From the NCBI GenBank assembly GCA_910587835.1, contig CAJUNQ010000043.1, positions 1-64,000 on the forward strand: 64,000 bases of DNA, read 5' to 3'. The translations under genes were made by a program, and so were the position numbers. Positions 39,544 through 47,672 of the stretch are shown here, piece after piece; position 1 is the stretch's first letter; the number at the start of each line of letters is the position of its first letter. The notes beneath the pieces were generated by a model. It saw nothing but the letters and a program-made list of their open reading frames with translations, was not told the DNA's origin and searched no databases. The DNA is from an uncultured Oscillospiraceae bacterium (GTDB lineage: Bacteria > Bacillota > Clostridia > Oscillospirales > Acutalibacteraceae).

Positions 39544-40761
39544 TTATGGCTCCTTCTTCACCCGGAGATAGGCTCCTGGCTCCACGGGCAGGCTGGTCTT
39601 CCAATACACCAGCATCTCCGCGTGGGGGGCTGAGGTGATGGGTTCCCAGTCCTGATTGTACAGCTCCTCTAACCGGGCGGTGAAGGGGGGTTGCCCAGGC
39701 TGAAGCACGTCGGCTGTGCTGCCGGCAAAAAAGCGGTTGCGCTCCCGCAGGCGGATATAGTCCCCCTCCCGGCCCTCCGCAACTGCCACCACCTCATATT
39801 TTCGGGTGTACTGGCTCCGGTCCGGGGTCTGGCCCGGCTCGCCCCCCAGGTAGAAGCCGGCGGAGTAGGTCCGGTGGCTGAGCTTTTCCGTCTCCTCCAG
39901 AATTTCCGGCGGCAGGGGCTGGTCTGGGTGCTGGGCGAAAAAGTCAATGGCCCGCCGGTAGGCCGCTGTTACACAGGCCACATAATAGGCGGACTTGGCC
40001 CGGCCCTCGATTTTCAGGCTGCGCACTCCTGCCCGGACCATGGCCGGGATGTGCTGAATCATCCGCAGGTCGTTGGAATTGAGAATGTAGGCGCCGCCCT
40101 CGTTTTCAATAATGGGAAAATGCTGGTTGGGCCGCTGTTTTTCCGTCAGGCTGTACTCCCACCGGCAGGGCTGGGCGCACTGGCCCCGGTTGGCGTCCCG
40201 GCCTGCCAGGTAGTTGGAGAGCAGGCATCGCCCGGAAAAGGACACGCACATGCTGCCGTGGGCAAAGGCTTCCAGCTCCAGGTCAGGGGGGACGCTGCGG
40301 GCAATCTCCCCGATTTCCGCCAGGGACAGCTCCCGGGCCAGCACCACCCGGCGGGCCCCCAGGTCATAGCAGGCTTGAGCGGCGGCATAGTTGACAATGC
40401 CGGTTTGGGTGGACACATGCAGCTCCACCTGGGGGGCGTGCTTTCGGGCCAGGGCCAGCACCCCCAGGTCGGAGATAATGAGCCCGTCTGCCCCGCAGCT
40501 CTGGCAGTGGGCCAGAAAGCCCGGCAGGGCTTCCAGCTCGTGGTTGCGGGGCAGGGTGTTGCAGGTGACATAGACCCGCACCCCCTGGCTGTGGCAGAGC
40601 TCCACTGCCTGGGCCAGCTCCTCATGGGTAAAGTTCCCTGGGGCGGCCCGCATTCCATAGTCCTTGCCCGCCAGGTAGACAGCGTCTGCGCCGTAGCGCA
40701 CCGCGGCCTGCAAACGCTCCATGTCTCCGGCGGGAGCTAGTAATTCCGGCTTGTTCATCAT
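39544..40761 (-). CDS. U32 family peptidase / TrhP-like tRNA hydroxylation protein
   Basis: The 405-residue protein has the U32 signature: PELLAPAGDMERLQAAVRYGADAVYLAG at the N-terminus, and EAFAHGSMCVSFSGRCLLSNYLAGRDANRGQCAQPCRWEY with four conserved cysteines. It is close to the YrrO/TrhP/YegQ group, which needs an Fe-S cluster and supports 5-hydroxyuridine formation in tRNA rather than simple proteolysis. Its start overlaps the mltG stop (ATGATG), the usual mltG-U32 neighbourhood in Clostridia. Confidence 0.88.
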   Translation of the reverse strand: MMNKPELLAPAGDMERLQAAVRYGADAVYLAGKDYGMRAAPGNFTHEELAQAVELCHSQGVRVYVTCNTLPRNHELEALPGFLAHCQSCGADGLIISDLGVLALARKHAPQVELHVSTQTGIVNYAAAQACYDLGARRVVLARELSLAEIGEIARSVPPDLELEAFAHGSMCVSFSGRCLLSNYLAGRDANRGQCAQPCRWEYSLTEKQRPNQHFPIIENEGGAYILNSNDLRMIQHIPAMVRAGVRSLKIEGRAKSAYYVACVTAAYRRAIDFFAQHPDQPLPPEILEETEKLSHRTYSAGFYLGGEPGQTPDRSQYTRKYEVVAVAEGREGDYIRLRERNRFFAGSTADVLQPGQPPFTARLEELYNQDWEPITSAPHAEMLVYWKTSLPVEPGAYLRVKKEP

Positions 40762-42071
40762 GTCAGCCCTGCCAGCTGCTTGTTGTACTCATGCTCCTCT
40801 GCTGTGCTGGCATAATAGGCCACCCCGTCGTCTGAGTGGCAGAAGTAGAGGTAGCCTGCCGCATCGCCGCCGGTGTTGGGCTTTAACGCCGCGTTGAGGG
40901 CATCGACCCCAGGGTTGCAGATGGCCCCTGCGGGCAGGCCGCTGAAGGTGTAGGTGTCATAGGCGCCATGACTGAGGGTGTTGCCCAGCTCCTCCATTTC
41001 CTTGCCGTTTTTATAGGGGTAGAAGGAGGTGGAGTCGCATTCCAGATTCATGATGCCGTGTTCCGCGCCGAACTCCATGCGGTTGTGCAGCACGGCCGAG
41101 ACATTGAACATGTCGGAGGTGCTGGCTGCCTCGGCCTGGATGATGCTGGCCAGAATGACCACCTGGTCCATGGTCATGCCGGAGCTCGCCACCTTCTCCC
41201 TGAGCTTGTCGTCCATCTTCCGCTGGAAGTTGTGGAGGAATTTGCCCACCACCGAGTCCAGCTCCTCGCCCTTATAGAAGTCGTAGGTGTCGGGGAACAG
41301 GTAGCCCTCCAGCTTATAGTACCGGCCTGTGCCGTCCAGGGCGCTGACCTCCTCATAGTTGGTATAATCGCCGTTGTTCAGCTCGTCCAAAAACGCCTGG
41401 GCGGCGCACACCTCGTTCTCCTCCAACAGGTTGGCAATCTGCAGAGCCGTGCTGCCCTCGGGGAACACCACCTGCACCACCTCGGTGTCGTCGTCGCCCC
41501 ATTGCAGGACATTGATCAGGGCCTCATAGTCCATATCCGTATCGATCTGGGTGTGGAGCCCCCGGGGAAACTCGTCCATGTCCTCCTTGATCTTGCAGTA
41601 CAGGGCAAAGAACTCCGGCTTGCTGATAGCCCCCGCCTCGTGCAGGATGTCCGCCAGCTCCAGCTCGGTCATCTCCCCCTCGGGCAAAGTGATATCCACC
41701 TTGCCCGGCTTGCGGTTTGCGCCGAAAAAGTCGTTGGAGCCGCCGATCAGGTAGCTGGAAAGGGTGAAGGAGAGCAGAAGCACCATGCACAGCCACATGA
41801 TGGAAAACACCCGCTTGTTTTTTCTGGCCTTGACCCGGTTGCGTTTTTTGTGGGCCTTTTTCTCCGCCTTCAGCTCCTTGTTGGTCAGGGCGGACTTGCG
41901 GCCTGAGAGGGGCTCGCCGTATTGGGCGGGCTGGCCCCGGCGTTCCCGGGGCAGCTCCATGCTGCCGGTCATCAGTTCTCTCTCGTCAATATTCACCCGA
42001 AAGCCGCTGGTTCCCGTCCCCTGGGGGGGGCGGCCCTGCTGAGGCTTGTTCTGCTGGGGTCTGTTGTTCAT
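40758..42071 (-). CDS. mltG: Endolytic murein transglycosylase MltG (YceG)
   Basis: The 437-residue protein has a long basic, Gln/Pro-rich cytoplasmic N-terminus, one membrane segment at about 90-108, a LysM-like region and the YceG catalytic domain with LASIIQAEAASTSDMFNVSAVLHNRM and NTYxxSGLPAGAICNPG-type end (YDTYTFSGLPAGAICNPGVDALNAAL). MltG cuts nascent glycan strands outside the membrane. The signature has Gln where some families have Glu at its first position; the second Glu is present. AAAGGA precedes the ATG. Confidence 0.92.
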   Translation of the reverse strand: MNNRPQQNKPQQGRPPQGTGTSGFRVNIDERELMTGSMELPRERRGQPAQYGEPLSGRKSALTNKELKAEKKAHKKRNRVKARKNKRVFSIMWLCMVLLLSFTLSSYLIGGSNDFFGANRKPGKVDITLPEGEMTELELADILHEAGAISKPEFFALYCKIKEDMDEFPRGLHTQIDTDMDYEALINVLQWGDDDTEVVQVVFPEGSTALQIANLLEENEVCAAQAFLDELNNGDYTNYEEVSALDGTGRYYKLEGYLFPDTYDFYKGEELDSVVGKFLHNFQRKMDDKLREKVASSGMTMDQVVILASIIQAEAASTSDMFNVSAVLHNRMEFGAEHGIMNLECDSTSFYPYKNGKEMEELGNTLSHGAYDTYTFSGLPAGAICNPGVDALNAALKPNTGGDAAGYLYFCHSDDGVAYYASTAEEHEYNKQLAGLT

Positions 42072-42122
42072 GGGTTTTTTCCTTTCTGTCTCTTTGTAGA
42101 TTTCCGGCGGGGCCGGTAAGTA

Positions 42123-42482
42123 TCAGTCCACCTGGGCCCCAAAGGGCATCAGCGCCAGCTTGGCCAGCTTAAAGCATTGCAGCCCAAAGGGGACGCCCAC
42201 AATGGTGACGCACAGCAGCGCCCCGTTGACCACTGCTGCCAACGCCAGGGGAAGGCCGCTGAGCAGCAGCCAGAACAGGTTGGCGATCAGCGAGGGCGCG
42301 CCCCCGCCATAGCGCACTTCTTTGCCAAAGGGGAAGAAGGCCAGCCCCGCCAGCTTGAAGCACTGCATTCCAATGGGAATGCCCACAACCGTTATGCACC
42401 ACAGCAGCCCGGCCAGGGTCCAGCCCAGCCCCTGCCACACCCCGCCGAACACAAACCAGAGGACGTTTCCCAAGCAGCTCAT
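42123..42482 (-). CDS. YccF domain-containing membrane protein
   Basis: The 119-residue protein contains two YccF repeats: VVGIPIGMQCFKLAGLAFFPFGKEV and IVGVPFGLQCFKLAKLALMPFGAQV, each after a hydrophobic pair. The function of YccF is unknown. Its ATG overlaps the stop of the DJ-1 gene (4 nt), so it is translated from the same message. Confidence 0.88.
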   Translation of the reverse strand: MSCLGNVLWFVFGGVWQGLGWTLAGLLWCITVVGIPIGMQCFKLAGLAFFPFGKEVRYGGGAPSLIANLFWLLLSGLPLALAAVVNGALLCVTIVGVPFGLQCFKLAKLALMPFGAQVD

Positions 42483-43033
42483 GTCTTTGCCTCAGACTGG
42501 ATGCTTGCCTGGATTTCCGCCGCGGTCTCCGGGGTGGTAAGGGCTCCGGCCAGCTTCAGCCCGAACTGGGTGGACACGCCCATGCCCCGGGCGGTGATAA
42601 AGGGGCCGTCCTGAACCACATAGCTTTTGCTGAGCCTGCCGCCGCCCTGCTCCACGTCCTTCTGGAAGCTGGGAAAGGCGGTGGCCTCCCGGCCCTTCAG
42701 CAGGCCCTTATGGGCCAGAATGGAGGGCGCGGCGCAGATGGCTCCCAGCAGCCGGCCGTTCTGGGCGCAGAAGTCCACCAGGGCCTGCACCTCCGGCGAC
42801 TGCTCCAGGTTCAGGGCGCCGGGCAGGCCGCCGGGGAGGACGACGCAGTCCAGTCCCTCTGTCACTGCCCCGGCAATTTCCAGGTCGGCGGTGACCTCTA
42901 CCCCATTAGACGCTTTTACCCGGGGGCCGGTTACGCCCACGGTTTTCACCTCTACCTTTGCCCGGCGGAGGATGTCCACCGGAGCCATGGCCTCGACCAG
43001 CTCAAAGCCCTCGGCCAGCAATACATATACCAT
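42479..43033 (-). CDS. DJ-1/PfpI family protein
   Basis: The 184-residue protein has the DJ-1 fold: MVYVLLAEGFELVEAMAPVDILRRA with the conserved Glu, CVVLPGGLPGALNL, and the nucleophile elbow GAICAAPSILAHKGLLKG with Cys about 104. Family members act as protein deglycases, chaperones or redox sensors. ATG 43033 has AAAAGGAGA 9 nt upstream; the longer frame has no such site. Confidence 0.92.
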   Translation of the reverse strand: MVYVLLAEGFELVEAMAPVDILRRAKVEVKTVGVTGPRVKASNGVEVTADLEIAGAVTEGLDCVVLPGGLPGALNLEQSPEVQALVDFCAQNGRLLGAICAAPSILAHKGLLKGREATAFPSFQKDVEQGGGRLSKSYVVQDGPFITARGMGVSTQFGLKLAGALTTPETAAEIQASIQSEAKT

Positions 43034-43037
43034 AAAA

Positions 43038-43379
43038 TCAGCTCTCCTTTTGTGTTGACATAGGATCATTTTGTTTTTGTGAACTCAGTTTTTTCAGGGA
43101 ATGCCTGAGCCATTTGTACAGAGCCTGACAGCCCAGAAGCAGGAAATAGAGGGCGATCACATCTGCCAGCAGCGCGCCGGCGCTGACATGTACAGAGCTA
43201 AAAAGATTGGGGCCCAGATGGTTTTCATACACGGTCAGAAACGGGAGGGGGAACCCAGCCTGACCGGCGGCGTTTTCCCTTGCCAGGGGCATGAGGTAGG
43301 CAATGAGCAGCTCGGCCCAGAAGGCCAGGTTGGCGATTTTCCAGTTGATTTTTCTTGCCGCTTGCTTTAGCTTGTTCAT
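43038..43379 (-). CDS. Small integral membrane protein, unknown
   Basis: The 113-residue protein begins MNKLKQAARKINWKIANLAF and has membrane segments at about 18-38 and 65-90, with a charged C-terminus. I do not recognise the family. AAAAGGAGG is 8 nt before ATG 43379; the longer open frame upstream is only repeat B2. It lies 4 bp before the DJ-1 gene in the same operon. Confidence 0.7.
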   Translation of the reverse strand: MNKLKQAARKINWKIANLAFWAELLIAYLMPLARENAAGQAGFPLPFLTVYENHLGPNLFSSVHVSAGALLADVIALYFLLLGCQALYKWLRHSLKKLSSQKQNDPMSTQKES

Positions 43380-43524
43380 GGGGTACCTCCTTTTGTGTTC
43401 TGGTTGTGGGGTGGGGTGACTGGGCGTTGCTTTGTTTGGGAAGAGTGTCTGGGGAGGGGGGCTTTTCTTGGGGTTTCTTTTGGATGGGATCAGGGAGGGG
43501 GTTCTTTTGCATGGGGGCGGCTGC

Positions 43525-43884
43525 GAGCAGTCCGCTGGTCTTCCTGCGGTCGTTGGGCTTTTCGTCCTGTTTGAGACGGCTGCGGGAGGGCCGCTGGTCT
43601 CCCTGCGGTCGACCTCGCTCCGACTTGCCTGCGGCAAGTCAACGGCGGCGCAGCTTTACCCCGTTCCGACCACTTTGGCTAGGTAGACTTCTGCCTCGCT
43701 CCTTTGTTTACTGCGCCGCCGTTTTAAGGTCAAGGTCAAGACCTTGGGGACTCTGTCCCCAAACCTCCGCCACCTTTGTAAAGGGCGAGGGTCGCCGGGT
43801 ACTTGCCTCAGGCAATGTACAGCGACCGTCCCGAGCCGACCGACGCGACAGCGGAGACGACGAAACTTTTGATTCGCGCTCTTG
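43525..43884. repeat. Mosaic hairpin repeat family B, copy B2
   Basis: This is the longest copy and shares all blocks with B3, including the module with GGGCGAGGGTCGCCGGG..GCAATGTACAGCGACCGTCC and ending GACGAAACTTTTG. Hairpins include GACTTGCC/GGCAAGTC, GGCGGCGCAG/CTGCGCCGCC and TTGGGGAC/GTCCCCAA. It fills 43380-43903 and encodes no plausible protein. Confidence 0.9.
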
Positions 43885-43903
43885 GGTTGGCGGTTATGGT
43901 TGG

Positions 43904-44560
43904 CTACTTGCCCGCGATGAGGGCTTTTGCTACCTTTTGGCGCACCTCTTCTACGCTTAGGGGCTCTCCCCCCTGGGCGCAAGGGACCACCGTCCACCCC
44001 AGCCGCTGGGCCGCAAACCCGGCGCACTGGGCGCAGCGCTCTAAAAAGCCCTGGTCCCGCTCGTGCAGGTCCTTCTTCTCCTCCTGCCCCCCATACCGCC
44101 GGGTCAGCAGCCTTTGAGAGGCCTCCACCGGCATGTCCAGGTAAATGACCTGGTCGGGCCGGGGCAGGCCCAGCCGGTCATACTCAAAGGCCTCGGTCCA
44201 GGCAATGTACTCCTCCCACTGGCAGGGGGGCAGCTTCTCCATCTGGTAAATCTGGTTTGAGGTCACATACCGCGCCGCCAGAATGGTGACGCCTGCCTCA
44301 TACTCCCGCCGCCAGGACGTCTGGTAGCTGGCGTACCGGTCTACCGCGTAGAAGGCCCCGGCGGCGTAGGGGTTCACGTCCCCTGGCGCGCTGCCGAACG
44401 CCCCGGCAAGGTACATTTTCACCAGCGCGGAGGAGGGGGAGCGGTAGTCGGGAAAGGAGATGGTTTTTACCGGCCCCTTCTGGGCCAGAAGGGCCTCCAG
44501 CAGGGGCAGCTGGGTGGTCTTTCCGCTGCCGTCCAGGCCTTCCAGCACAATGAGGCTCAT
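43904..44560 (-). CDS. tmk: Thymidylate kinase
   Basis: The 218-residue protein has the P-loop LIVLEGLDGSGKTTQ at 3-17, the DR(Y/H) motif in YAVDRYASYQTSW and a LID-like RRYGGQEEKKDLHERD. It phosphorylates dTMP to dTDP. The ATG at 44560 overlaps the thyX stop (ATGA), so dTMP synthesis and its next step are made from one message. Confidence 0.93.
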   Translation of the reverse strand: MSLIVLEGLDGSGKTTQLPLLEALLAQKGPVKTISFPDYRSPSSALVKMYLAGAFGSAPGDVNPYAAGAFYAVDRYASYQTSWRREYEAGVTILAARYVTSNQIYQMEKLPPCQWEEYIAWTEAFEYDRLGLPRPDQVIYLDMPVEASQRLLTRRYGGQEEKKDLHERDQGFLERCAQCAGFAAQRLGWTVVPCAQGGEPLSVEEVRQKVAKALIAGK

Positions 44561-45327
44561 GGCTTTTCTCCCAGCCGGGCAAAACGCTCCCGCACCTGAG
44601 CCATCTGGCCGCAGCTCATTTTCCCCTCGGGACAGGCCCCCCGCAGGCAGGGCGGGCCCGCCATGGAGAACAGGTGGGGCGCGGCCTCCTTTACCAGCCG
44701 GAGCATCTCTGTGGCCAGGGCCCGGATCTCCCACTGGGCCCGGTTGCAGCAGCGGTGGGTGAAGAAGCCCCGCAGCTCCCGGGCGTTCATGGTGCAGATG
44801 AGCTTGGTGGCACAGGCGTTGGGCAGCACAAAGCGGGCGTCCTCAATGGCCTTTTTCTCGGCCTTTTTTGCCGCCTCCTTTTCTCCCAGGCCCTGGGCCA
44901 GAAATTCCTGCTCGTGCTTGGCCTGCAAAAGCTCTGTCAGCCGCAGGTAGCGCCGGGCGTCCTCCTCCATGGCGGCTGCAAACTCCTCTTTGGCTTCGGG
45001 GATGGCCTCAATCTCCGGAGGGACCACAAAGTCAAACCGGTTCTCCTTCACATAACGCTGGCTCTGCACGCTGTAGGAGGCGATGCGGTGCCGGGTGAGC
45101 TGGGCCAGCAGGGAGCGGGACACCCCCTCGATTCCAAAGGTGAAGCCGGCGTGCTCGATGGGGCTCTCATGGCCGATCTCGCCCAGCATGTCCAGAAAGC
45201 CGGCGGTCTTCTCCTCCGTGAGCCCCTGGTAGACTGTGTCGATATCCGCCGCCGCGTAGCAGAGCTTGGCCGCGCAGGCCACGGTGCGCTCTGGGTCTGG
45301 GGTATAGGCCAGCAGCTTGACATTCAT
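44557..45327 (-). CDS. thyX: Flavin-dependent thymidylate synthase ThyX
   Basis: The 256-residue protein carries the ThyX motif RHRxxxxxxxS as RHRIASYSVQS (79-89), plus EHAGFTFGIEGVSR and the late RGFFTHRCCNRAQWEIR. It makes dTMP from dUMP with FAD and methylene-tetrahydrofolate. The start at 45327 is fixed by the overlap with the upstream stop (ATGA). The C-terminus is cysteine-rich (GPPCLRGACPEGKMSCGQ), longer than the minimal enzyme, and may bind metal. Confidence 0.95.
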   Translation of the reverse strand: MNVKLLAYTPDPERTVACAAKLCYAAADIDTVYQGLTEEKTAGFLDMLGEIGHESPIEHAGFTFGIEGVSRSLLAQLTRHRIASYSVQSQRYVKENRFDFVVPPEIEAIPEAKEEFAAAMEEDARRYLRLTELLQAKHEQEFLAQGLGEKEAAKKAEKKAIEDARFVLPNACATKLICTMNARELRGFFTHRCCNRAQWEIRALATEMLRLVKEAAPHLFSMAGPPCLRGACPEGKMSCGQMAQVRERFARLGEKP

Positions 45328-46691
45328 TCTTCTTCCTCCTCTCCCCAGGGCAGGGGGTTCTCCTGTTCCAGGTATCCATTCAGACGCTTCATGTACTCCT
45401 TGTCCAGCTGGGACAGCAGCTCTTCTCCCGGGGCCCCGTTTTGGAGCCGGGCGCAGGCCTCCTCCATCAGAGGCTGGGTGTCCCCGTCCGCCAGCAGGTC
45501 GTAGGTTCCGGCGTAGTAGTAGCCGCCCACGCCCAGCAGCCCGGCCTCCGCGGCCCGCAGGCTCTCTCCCAGGGCGGGCTCCATGCCGGGGGACTCCCGG
45601 TAGATGGGCAGAAAGCCGCAGGCCTTTGCCATATGGGTGTTGTTGTCCACATTGGTCAGATAGGCCAGAAAGTGCACGGCTTTTTCCGGCTCCGCCGTGT
45701 CCTCCCGGACCCCCAGCCCTGTCCACTGGCAGGGGGCCACCGTGGTGCCGCTCTCTCCGGTGGGCAGGCCTGCCGCCGCCCAGACGCCGGCGGGCATCTC
45801 CTCGGTCAGGCGGCTGACCACGGTATTTTCGGCAATGAGCAGGCCGCTCTCTCCGTCAATAAAGGCCTGCACCTGGGGCGAGGGCCCAGAGGCCTCTGTC
45901 TTTCCCTCCATCTCCAACAGAGCCTGGAACAATTCCAGCCCCTTTTTGCCCTTCTCCTCCGCGAACAGGGTGCCGGGCTCCTCCTTCTCCGGGTCCACAT
46001 AAAACCCCAGGGACAGGTCCGCCAGCCCCTTCACGCCCACGGTGCTCCACAGGGAGGCTTCCAGCAGCCCGGTGTGGCAGCCCTCCGCAATCAGCAGCCT
46101 GCCCCTCTCCCCCAGCTTGCCGGGGATGGACAGCACCTCCTCCCAGGTCTCCACCCGAATCTGGTCCCGCCAGGCAATGCCCTGGTTATACTCCTCGGCC
46201 CAGTCTACCCGGTAAAAGAGCAGAAGCTGGGTCATGTCCAGGGGCACGGCATAGGCCCCCTGGCCCCCCCGGCAGTGCATGGCCATCCGGCCGGCAGCCG
46301 TGAGGGCGCCCTCGTTCTCCCAGGCGTCCAGATAGGGAGAGAAGTCCAGCAGCCCCTCCATGCTCTGGCCCCCTGCCACAGGGATGATATCCGCGCTCCC
46401 GGCTTTGGCCGGGCCGGTCTCAGGGCCCAGCAGCTCTACCTGGGTGTTGGGGTAGTCGGCCTGGTAGCGCTGGATGATATCTGTCAGAGCCTCCTGACAG
46501 CCCGGCCTGCTGTACAGCTCTCCCGCATACAGGCTGAGCGTTGCGGGCGCGCCGTCGTTTGCCGGCAGCAGCTCTGTCTCATAGACCACGGCCTTTTCTC
46601 CGCCGCAGCCGCTCAACGCCAGCAGCCCGGCCAGCGCCAGGCCCATTGCACCCCGGCGCAGGGCTTTTCCTCGTTCCTTCCACAGTCCCAA
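45324..46691 (-). CDS. Orphan extracellular solute-binding lipoprotein
   Basis: The 455-residue protein has a lipoprotein signal (hydrophobic 15-27, LSGC with Cys29) and the family 1 (sugar-type) binding-protein fold: ATLSLYAGELYSRPGCQEALTDIIQRYQADYPNTQVEL, then AYAVPLDMTQLLLFYRVD and a C-terminal AVHFLAYLTN helix region. The start is TTG at 46691 with GGGGAGG 7 nt upstream; an ATG 15 codons later is possible. No permease or ATPase gene is adjacent. Instead it is translationally coupled to thyX and tmk, which is odd for a transporter part. Confidence 0.85.
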   Translation of the reverse strand: MGLWKERGKALRRGAMGLALAGLLALSGCGGEKAVVYETELLPANDGAPATLSLYAGELYSRPGCQEALTDIIQRYQADYPNTQVELLGPETGPAKAGSADIIPVAGGQSMEGLLDFSPYLDAWENEGALTAAGRMAMHCRGGQGAYAVPLDMTQLLLFYRVDWAEEYNQGIAWRDQIRVETWEEVLSIPGKLGERGRLLIAEGCHTGLLEASLWSTVGVKGLADLSLGFYVDPEKEEPGTLFAEEKGKKGLELFQALLEMEGKTEASGPSPQVQAFIDGESGLLIAENTVVSRLTEEMPAGVWAAAGLPTGESGTTVAPCQWTGLGVREDTAEPEKAVHFLAYLTNVDNNTHMAKACGFLPIYRESPGMEPALGESLRAAEAGLLGVGGYYYAGTYDLLADGDTQPLMEEACARLQNGAPGEELLSQLDKEYMKRLNGYLEQENPLPWGEEEEE

Positions 46692-46893
46692 ATTGCAGCC
46701 TCCCCTATGGTCTCCGGCCCCAGGCCGGTTTTTCTTTTTTTTGCGGCATGTCCTGTCTGCTTCTCCCAGCAGGGATGTCTATTGCCTATTATATCTTTTT
46801 TTGAGAAAAAATACAAGCCGCCGGAGGCAATATCCTTCCGCGCGGCCTGTAAGTTCGCAAAATATTTACATTTCAGAGGGGCGGAAGCGGCTC

Positions 46894-47415
46894 TTACACC
46901 CGCTTCACATAGCCCTCCTTCCGGGGTTTGGGCTCCGGCGCGGGGCCGTCCCCGTAGCCGATGGCCAGGGAGCCCACGCCCCGAAGGTCCTCGGGCAGGC
47001 CCCACTTTTTCAGCAGCGCCTTGCCCTGGGGCAGCTGGAACATCTCGTGCTCTCCGTGAATCCAGCAGCTGGCCGCGCCCAGGGCGTGGGCGGCGACCAT
47101 CATGGTAGCCAGCACGCAGGAGGCGTCCTCTACGCCGGTATGGGTGGAGCCGTCGGTGAACACCAGCAGAATGGCGGGCGCGCCGTAATAGGGGTCGCCG
47201 CTGCCGCCCCGGGCCTGGCAGTTGAGCTCCTGCACGGCCTGGCGGTCCTCAGGGCTCTCTACCGCCACGATGACCGGGGACTGCATACCCCGGCCGGTGG
47301 GGGCGTAGGTGCCTGCCTGAAGCACGGCATCCAGCAGGGCCGGGTCCAGGGGGCGGGGCTGGTATTTGCGGACGCTTCTTCTGGTGAGCAGGGCTTGCAT
47401 AACAGGGTTTTCCAT
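46894..47415 (-). CDS. Nitroreductase family protein
   Basis: The 173-residue flavoprotein has the FMN-binding start LLTRRSVRKYQPRPLD, AGTYAPTGRGMQSP and the C-terminal GVGSLAIGYGD. Such enzymes reduce quinones, nitro groups or flavins with NAD(P)H. It is the right size for the short Clostridial subgroup. TTGGAGGGAG is just upstream of the ATG, and repeat A2 ends its upstream region. Confidence 0.9.
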   Translation of the reverse strand: MENPVMQALLTRRSVRKYQPRPLDPALLDAVLQAGTYAPTGRGMQSPVIVAVESPEDRQAVQELNCQARGGSGDPYYGAPAILLVFTDGSTHTGVEDASCVLATMMVAAHALGAASCWIHGEHEMFQLPQGKALLKKWGLPEDLRGVGSLAIGYGDGPAPEPKPRKEGYVKRV

Positions 47416-47430
47416 ATTGCTCCCTCCAAT

Positions 47431-47594
47431 AGGGCTTGTTTGAAAAATCGGAAACGCCGTCTTTTTACCCAGAAGGGGCCCCTTTCTGCGTCAAAAATCC
47501 TCGCCAATCGGAAGATTGCCTTGCGGTTTTTTCCTTGAAACGAACCCCTTCTGGGTAAAAATTCGTCATTTCCTCTATTTTCAAACCAGCCCTA
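47431..47594. repeat. MITE-like repeat family A, copy A2 (complete)
   Basis: This 164-bp element has termini AGGGCTTGTTTGAAAA and TTTTCAAACCAGCCCT. It is bounded by TA on each side, as expected for an IS630/mariner-type target. The interior is nearly identical to A1 (1-141). It lies between the nitroreductase start and the 47673 stop codon. Confidence 0.9.
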
Positions 47595-47672
47595 GTCAAG
47601 TTATTTGGGTTCTCTTTTTATGGGGCTGGTTTGAGGGCGGGGCAAGGCGGTGTGCTTTTTCAACCGCGCCCT

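Noticed and set aside
41040..41100. Loss of the catalytic Glu in MltG (ASIIQAEA instead of ASIVEKE)
   Set aside because: The second Glu of the motif is present. I recall Clostridial MltG proteins often having Gln at the first position, so this is probably normal for the group.
43656..44027. Long minus-strand reading frames across repeat B2 (and the similar frames at 57296-57775), which encode nearly identical Arg/Ser-rich peptides
   Set aside because: The similarity comes from the non-coding repeat itself. There are no ribosome sites, composition is Arg/Pro/Ser-rich as expected for GC-rich noise, and hairpins run through the frames. Such peptides are probably spurious database entries.
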